Source: Ilumatobacter coccineus YM16-304
Lineage (GTDB): Bacteria; Actinomycetota; Acidimicrobiia; Acidimicrobiales; Ilumatobacteraceae
Assembly (NCBI RefSeq): GCF_000348785.1
Contig: NC_020520.1
Location: forward strand, 4,766,182 to 4,830,181
Direction of reading: 5' to 3'
DNA length: 64,000 nucleotides
Shown: positions 60,197 to 64,000 of the stretch, piece after piece
Layout: every line of letters begins with the position of its first letter
Numbering within the stretch: position 1 is the stretch's first letter
Made by a program: the position numbers and the translations under genes
The notes under the pieces: generated by a model
What the model saw: the letters and a program-made list of their open reading frames with translations, nothing else
Told to the model about the DNA's origin: nothing
Database searches by the model: none

Positions 60197-60727
60197 TCAG
60201 CGCCGTTCGAAGACCGCCACACCAGCCCCCGACACCCTGCGATAGACGCCGAGGGCCGCGACCGCATCGGCATCCCACCGGTCGCCATCTGGGGGCTCAC
60301 TGATGACGACCACACCACCCGGACGGACAAGTTTCACACCCGTCTCCAAGGTGAACATCGGCGGACCGAATCCGCGAGCGACGGCCGCGTCGAAGGTGCC
60401 GCCTTCTCGACCGATGAGGGAGTCGGTGTCGCACGCCTCGACCGACACTCGATCACGAAGGCGATACCGGTGCACCATTCGATCGAGGAAGTCGGTCCGC
60501 TTCGTACGACGGTCGACCAGGGTCAACGCGAGATCGGGACGTTGCTGCGCGATCACCAGGCCCGGTACACCGCCACCGGATCCGAGATCGACCACCCGCC
60601 CACGCACATCGTCCAGTGCGTCGACGAATCCCCCGGCGTGCTCGATGACCTCGGGAATCGGGCGGTCCCCGAGAAATCCCAAGCGCTGACTCAGCGTCAG
60701 CGCAGCGGTCAAGTCGTCGAGATCCAT
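60197..60727 (-). CDS. rsmG: 16S rRNA (guanine527-N7)-methyltransferase RsmG
   Basis: This 176-residue protein, or 192 with an upstream ATG at 60775, is shorter at its N-terminus than the roughly 207 residues of E. coli RsmG. The SAM-binding loop is VVDLGSGGGVPGLVIA and the second acidic strand is LTLVDRRTKRTDFL. The substrate region FDAAVARGFGPPMFTL follows. It lies in the usual jag-rsmG-parA order. Confidence 0.93.
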   Translation of the reverse strand: MDLDDLTAALTLSQRLGFLGDRPIPEVIEHAGGFVDALDDVRGRVVDLGSGGGVPGLVIAQQRPDLALTLVDRRTKRTDFLDRMVHRYRLRDRVSVEACDTDSLIGREGGTFDAAVARGFGPPMFTLETGVKLVRPGGVVVISEPPDGDRWDADAVAALGVYRRVSGAGVAVFERR

Positions 60728-60864
60728 GACGATGAGTCTGGCACGCCGGCTCGACATCACCACGCACGACCGCATGTCGACTCACATGCGGCCGAAAACG
60801 GCAGCAGCCCGGCCGTGACGGCCGGGCTGCTGGATTCGAACTCCGCCGTGGGCGGATCGCTGGA

Positions 60865-61773
60865 TCAGGCGGGAACGATGACGATGCGACGGTTCGGATC
60901 GTCGCCTTCGGAGCGACTGCCGACGCCCTCTTCCTCGTTGAGCGCATCGTGGATGACCTTGCGATCGGCCGACGACATCGGCTCGAGCGAACGCGGTTCG
61001 CCCGACTCACGCACCTGACTGGCGACATCGAGTGCGAACCGGGTGAGCGCTTCGCTGCGCCGCACGCGGTAGCCGGCAACGTCGATACGAAGGCGCGTTT
61101 CGTGATCACCGAGACGACGCTGGGCCGACACACGGGCCAGATCCTGGATGGCGTTGAGGGTACGACCGCCGGGGCCGACGAGCAGGCCGAGGCCTTCGCC
61201 GGTGACGGCAACGTCGAGCTCGGTTCCGTCGATGGTCAGCTCACACGTGGATTCCGCGCCGAACGCCGAGACCAGCCCGTCCATGAATGCGACAGCGGCG
61301 TCACCGACTTCCTGCGGCTCCACCGTGGTCTCGTTCTCGTCATTCATTTTGCGCTCCTGGTTGTTGTCTCGGGATCCGTTGTTGCGACGCTGACCGCCCT
61401 TGGCGCCACCGCCCTTGCGATTCTTGGGCTGTTCACGCTGCTCGGCAGGTGCGTCTGCAGCTTCGGTGCTGGCGACCTCGTCGTTCGAGGACGTCGAGGG
61501 GGTCGACTCGTCGTTCGATCCGTTGTCACGCTTGTCGGCCTTGGGCTTGGAGCGATCGCGTGCCGGCTTGCGGCGACGCTCGTTCTTCTGACGCACCTGC
61601 GCCGGCTTGACGCGTGCCCGGACCCGGGCTTCGCCGCGTGTCCGCCCGAACAGTCCCTGTCGCGGTTCTTCGACGACTTCGAACTCCGCCTCGTCTGCGG
61701 CGACTCCCAGTTGGTCGAGCGCCGCGTTCTTGGCGTCATCGACCGTCTTTGCCGTGGTTTCCACCCACTCCAT
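60865..61773 (-). CDS. jag: Jag/KhpB-type RNA-binding protein
   Basis: This 302-residue protein has a Jag N-terminal domain (MEWVETTAKTVDDAKNAALDQLG to about 52) and a long Asn/Lys/Glu-rich linker (about 60-150). A KH domain with VGPGGRTLNAIQDL and an R3H domain with the R-x3-H motif in DRKVIHDAL follow. KhpB/EloR proteins bind RNA and link translation to cell elongation. The linker is longer than usual. Confidence 0.94.
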   Translation of the reverse strand: MEWVETTAKTVDDAKNAALDQLGVAADEAEFEVVEEPRQGLFGRTRGEARVRARVKPAQVRQKNERRRKPARDRSKPKADKRDNGSNDESTPSTSSNDEVASTEAADAPAEQREQPKNRKGGGAKGGQRRNNGSRDNNQERKMNDENETTVEPQEVGDAAVAFMDGLVSAFGAESTCELTIDGTELDVAVTGEGLGLLVGPGGRTLNAIQDLARVSAQRRLGDHETRLRIDVAGYRVRRSEALTRFALDVASQVRESGEPRSLEPMSSADRKVIHDALNEEEGVGSRSEGDDPNRRIVIVPA

Positions 61774-61824
61774 CTCGTCTTCCTTCTCTCTGTGATCTCT
61801 ACTCGAGGTGTGCGCTGACAGGCG

Positions 61825-62985
61825 TCAGCGCTTCTTCTTGCCCTTGGTGGGGCGAGTTGACTTCGGGCGGGAACCCTTCGGTGGCTTCCCGCGGTTCGAC
61901 TCGGCCTGCTTGCGCGACGGCGTCGGGCGGCCCTTGCCACCGGCCGCGGTGTCGGCGCTCTTCGCAGTCGGGCGATTCTTCGGCGGCGTGACCCGCTTGC
62001 TCTGCGGCACCGGGCGTGCCGGCTTCTTCGGCTTGTCGGCCTTTCCGCCGGCGGCCTTGTCGGCGCCATCACGGATGTCGTCACGGCCCGCCGCCAGGTC
62101 TTTCTTCATCTGGCTGAACATGCCGCCCGACTCACCGTTCTTCTTGGCTTCGTCACGAGCGGCTTCACTGGCGCGCTGTGCCTGACGGCCGAGCGAGTTG
62201 TCGTCGCCGTAGAACTTCTTGGTGATGTAGTACTGCTGCAAGATGCGCAGCAGCGTCTGGAAGATGTAGTAGAAGACCAGCGCCGTCAGGAAGAAGATCT
62301 GGAAGACGGCGAACACGACCGGCAGGTACTGCATCACCTTCTGTTGCGTCGGCGACATCGTCGGGCTCATCGCTGCACGAGCAGCCACCATGCGCTGCTG
62401 ACCGAAGTAGAGCGCGCCGAGACCGACCACCAGCAGGGCGTAGACGATGCCGGTCGCCGGGTTGTTGGTGATGGCCTCGAACGGCGACTGGCCGAGGTCG
62501 AGACCGAGTTCGGGGATCTTCGTCTTGTCGTAGAGGTCCTGGAAGATGGCCGAATCGCGAGCGAGGTAGCGAGGAATGAAGCCGTGGTCTTCGTGGACGT
62601 TGCCCACGACTCGCAAGGTGGCGTCGGCGATCGTGTCGGCATCGCCACGAGGCCGGTAGGTCAGGCCGCGCAGGACGCGGAACATGACGATGAAGACCGG
62701 CATCTGCGCGAAGATCGGGAGACACGAGGCCATCGGATTGACCTTGTGCTCCTGATAGAGCTTCATCATCTCTTCGTTGAGCTTCGTGCGGTCGTTGCGG
62801 TACTCGTTCTGCAACCTGCGCATCTCGGGGGCGATGCGCTGCATCTCGAGCATGCCCTTGGTGCTCTTGAGCGTGAGCGGCGTGGTGATGGCCATCACGA
62901 TCACCGCCATGAAGGCGATGGAGATGATGTAGCTGCCGGTGAATCCGAAGAACCAGGACAGCAGACTTGCGGGAATCTCAAACAT
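61825..62985 (-). CDS. yidC: Membrane protein insertase YidC
   Basis: This 386-residue insertase has five hydrophobic helices, starting at YIISIAFMAVIVMAITTPLTL. The Met-rich, charged cytosolic loop KGMLEMQRIAPEMRRLQNEYRNDRTKLNEEMMKLYQEH and NPMASCLPIFAQMPVFIVMF follow. The C-terminal 110 residues are lysine-rich and probably unstructured, and could contact ribosomes. Three bases separate it from yidD. Confidence 0.96.
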   Translation of the reverse strand: MFEIPASLLSWFFGFTGSYIISIAFMAVIVMAITTPLTLKSTKGMLEMQRIAPEMRRLQNEYRNDRTKLNEEMMKLYQEHKVNPMASCLPIFAQMPVFIVMFRVLRGLTYRPRGDADTIADATLRVVGNVHEDHGFIPRYLARDSAIFQDLYDKTKIPELGLDLGQSPFEAITNNPATGIVYALLVVGLGALYFGQQRMVAARAAMSPTMSPTQQKVMQYLPVVFAVFQIFFLTALVFYYIFQTLLRILQQYYITKKFYGDDNSLGRQAQRASEAARDEAKKNGESGGMFSQMKKDLAAGRDDIRDGADKAAGGKADKPKKPARPVPQSKRVTPPKNRPTAKSADTAAGGKGRPTPSRKQAESNRGKPPKGSRPKSTRPTKGKKKR

Positions 62986-62988
62986 GGA

Positions 62989-63357
62989 TCACGAGTCCTT
63001 GAAGGAAGGGCGGAAAGAAGGGGAATGCGTCGACGGCACCGCAGACGCGGTGGACGAATCGTCGACGTGATCACCAGCAGCGCACGCGGTGTGCGGCATC
63101 TGGTGCGGGTCGGCGGAAGGCTCGGGGACCGGGTCCCAGCCAGAGGGGCCGAACGGCCGGCAGCGGAGCAAGCGACGCATGGTCAGCCAGGAGCCACGGC
63201 GACCACCGTGCACCTCGAAGGCCTCACGGGCGTAGCTCGAACACGACGGCGAGAAGCGACACGGCGACGGCCGGCCCTCGGCCGCACGCTGATAGAAGTC
63301 GATGACGGCGAGCGCTCGGCGCTGGAACCACGAGCGCGGCGCCGCCTCGCTGCTCAC
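62989..63357 (-). CDS. yidD: Membrane protein insertion efficiency factor YidD
   Basis: This 122-residue protein starts at GTG in a GTGA overlap with rnpA. The YidD core is [34 protein letters not shown], then [24 protein letters not shown], with three conserved cysteines. The 40-residue tail after PVPEP is variable. Confidence 0.94.
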   Translation of the reverse strand: MSSEAAPRSWFQRRALAVIDFYQRAAEGRPSPCRFSPSCSSYAREAFEVHGGRRGSWLTMRRLLRCRPFGPSGWDPVPEPSADPHQMPHTACAAGDHVDDSSTASAVPSTHSPSFRPSFKDS

Positions 63358-63665
63358 AGCTGCGTCAGCAGTTTCTCCAGCGTGGTGCGAAGACGATCGA
63401 ACGACAGTTCGACGACCGGCGGGCGCACTCCGATGAGCAGCAGCCCGTTCGGGACGTCGGAATCGGCCAGGATGGCCCGAAGGCGTCGACGAAGTCGATT
63501 GCGGACGACCGCATTGCCGACGGCGCGGCTGATGGCGAACGCCACGCGTGGCGTCGTCACAGAAGGATCGTGAACGTAGGTACACCAAATGGGCCCGACC
63601 CGCACTCTTCGACCTTCGCGGCGCAGCCGCTCGAAGGACTCGCGCGTGCGGATCCGATCGATCAA
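63354..63665 (-). CDS. rnpA: Ribonuclease P protein component
   Basis: This 103-residue protein supports tRNA 5' maturation. The start is TTG at 63665, in a TTGA overlap with the rpmH stop. [25 protein letters not shown] and the RNA-binding helix [25 protein letters not shown] (RNR motif) are present. Confidence 0.95.
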   Translation of the reverse strand: MIDRIRTRESFERLRREGRRVRVGPIWCTYVHDPSVTTPRVAFAISRAVGNAVVRNRLRRRLRAILADSDVPNGLLLIGVRPPVVELSFDRLRTTLEKLLTQL

Positions 63666-63796
63666 GCGGAGAGGCGGGCGCGGCCCTTGTCGCGCCGTGA
63701 CTTCAACACGGCGCGGCCGCCGCGGGTGCTCATGCGAGCACGAAAGCCGTGCTTCTTCGAGCGACGGCGTTGGTTGGGCTGAAAGGTGCGCTTCAC
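63662..63796 (-). CDS. rpmH: 50S ribosomal protein L34
   Basis: This 44-residue protein starts at [23 protein letters not shown], then [24 protein letters not shown]. It is the usual L34 sequence. It leads the rpmH-rnpA-yidD-yidC-jag cluster. The GTG is preceded by GAGAAGAAC. Confidence 0.95.
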   Translation of the reverse strand: MKRTFQPNQRRRSKKHGFRARMSTRGGRAVLKSRRDKGRARLSA

Positions 63797-64000
63797 GTTC
63801 TTCTCCGAGAATTCGTCATTGCGAGACTCACCCGACCAAACGCTTGGCTCGACCGAGTCTTGCTACTTCAGGACGCTGCTCGAGTTCGTAAGCGCAGCCG
63901 ACACTGATCATCATGAGGACAGATGAACGATGCAGGCTACGGCTGTGGGCGAGGACTCCCAACTCGCGCGCTGACCACCGATCGGATTGACGTCACAGCT
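63797..64000. other. Upstream region of rpmH
   Basis: No gene is seen. It should hold the rpmH promoter. dnaA and oriC would be expected to the right, outside the window. I see no consensus DnaA box here. Confidence 0.5.

Noticed and set aside
63797..64000. oriC at the right edge
   Set aside because: No DnaA box or AT-rich unwinding region is seen; the origin is probably outside the window.

Overview
The window is a high-GC actinobacterial chromosome segment. Its right half has the gene order found beside oriC in Mycobacterium and relatives: CCA nucleotidyltransferase, a DUF6049 protein, a kinase locus, an ECF sigma factor with its partner, trxB, trxA, a CwlM-like protein, parB, parA, rsmG, jag, yidC, yidD, rnpA, rpmH. 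The rpsF-ssb-rpsR-rplI-dnaB block lies inward of it. The Asp/Glu/Thr-rich lipoproteins, many 4-base start/stop overlaps and the Rieske/HyuAB/acyl-CoA ligase content suggest an acidimicrobial lineage close to Ilumatobacter. That placement is inference from general knowledge, not from a search.

Left accessory part (1-14.7 kb): a catabolic island. A BMP-type ABC importer (binding lipoprotein, double ATPase, permease cut by the window edge) sits next to a six-gene operon that runs leftward: VOC protein, cupin, HyuA, HyuB, AMP-forming acyl-CoA ligase, Rieske oxygenase. A second Rieske oxygenase, a FadR-type GntR regulator, a second VOC protein and an alpha/beta hydrolase follow. Five FadR-like palindromes (core TGGTCNGACCA or a close variant) lie in front of the four transcription units, so the regulator at 12445-13161 probably controls the whole island. 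The substrate is unknown.

Middle (14.7-34 kb): small conserved genes. A TPP-riboswitch-controlled operon encodes a thiamine-binding MTH1187-like protein and a ThiXYZ-type importer, and a phosphotransferase follows. Next come a sterol desaturase-family hydroxylase, an ECF sigma/membrane protein/ABC ATPase operon facing a NarL-type two-component system, a TetR-amidohydrolase pair, a GNAT, an SDR and an alpha/beta hydrolase. A MarR operon has a perfect 12-bp inverted-repeat operator. An XRE/membrane protein pair has an apparently leaderless promoter, and a VapBC module has a palindromic operator.

Core part (34-64 kb): dnaB and the rpsF-ssb-rpsR-rplI operon, where S18 has a long acidic tail. Several secreted or lipoprotein genes, a PAS-PAS-GGDEF-EAL protein and the oriC-proximal cluster follow. 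Two features stand out in that cluster. No MurJ/MviN flippase gene lies where Mycobacterium has one. Instead there is a stand-alone kinase with a full set of catalytic motifs that carries an extracellular domain resembling the MviN C-terminus. The CwlM-like protein after trxA has lost the amidase metal-binding motif and appears to start at CTG. Two parS sites lie just upstream of parA. I saw no rRNA, tRNA, CRISPR array, insertion sequence or prophage.
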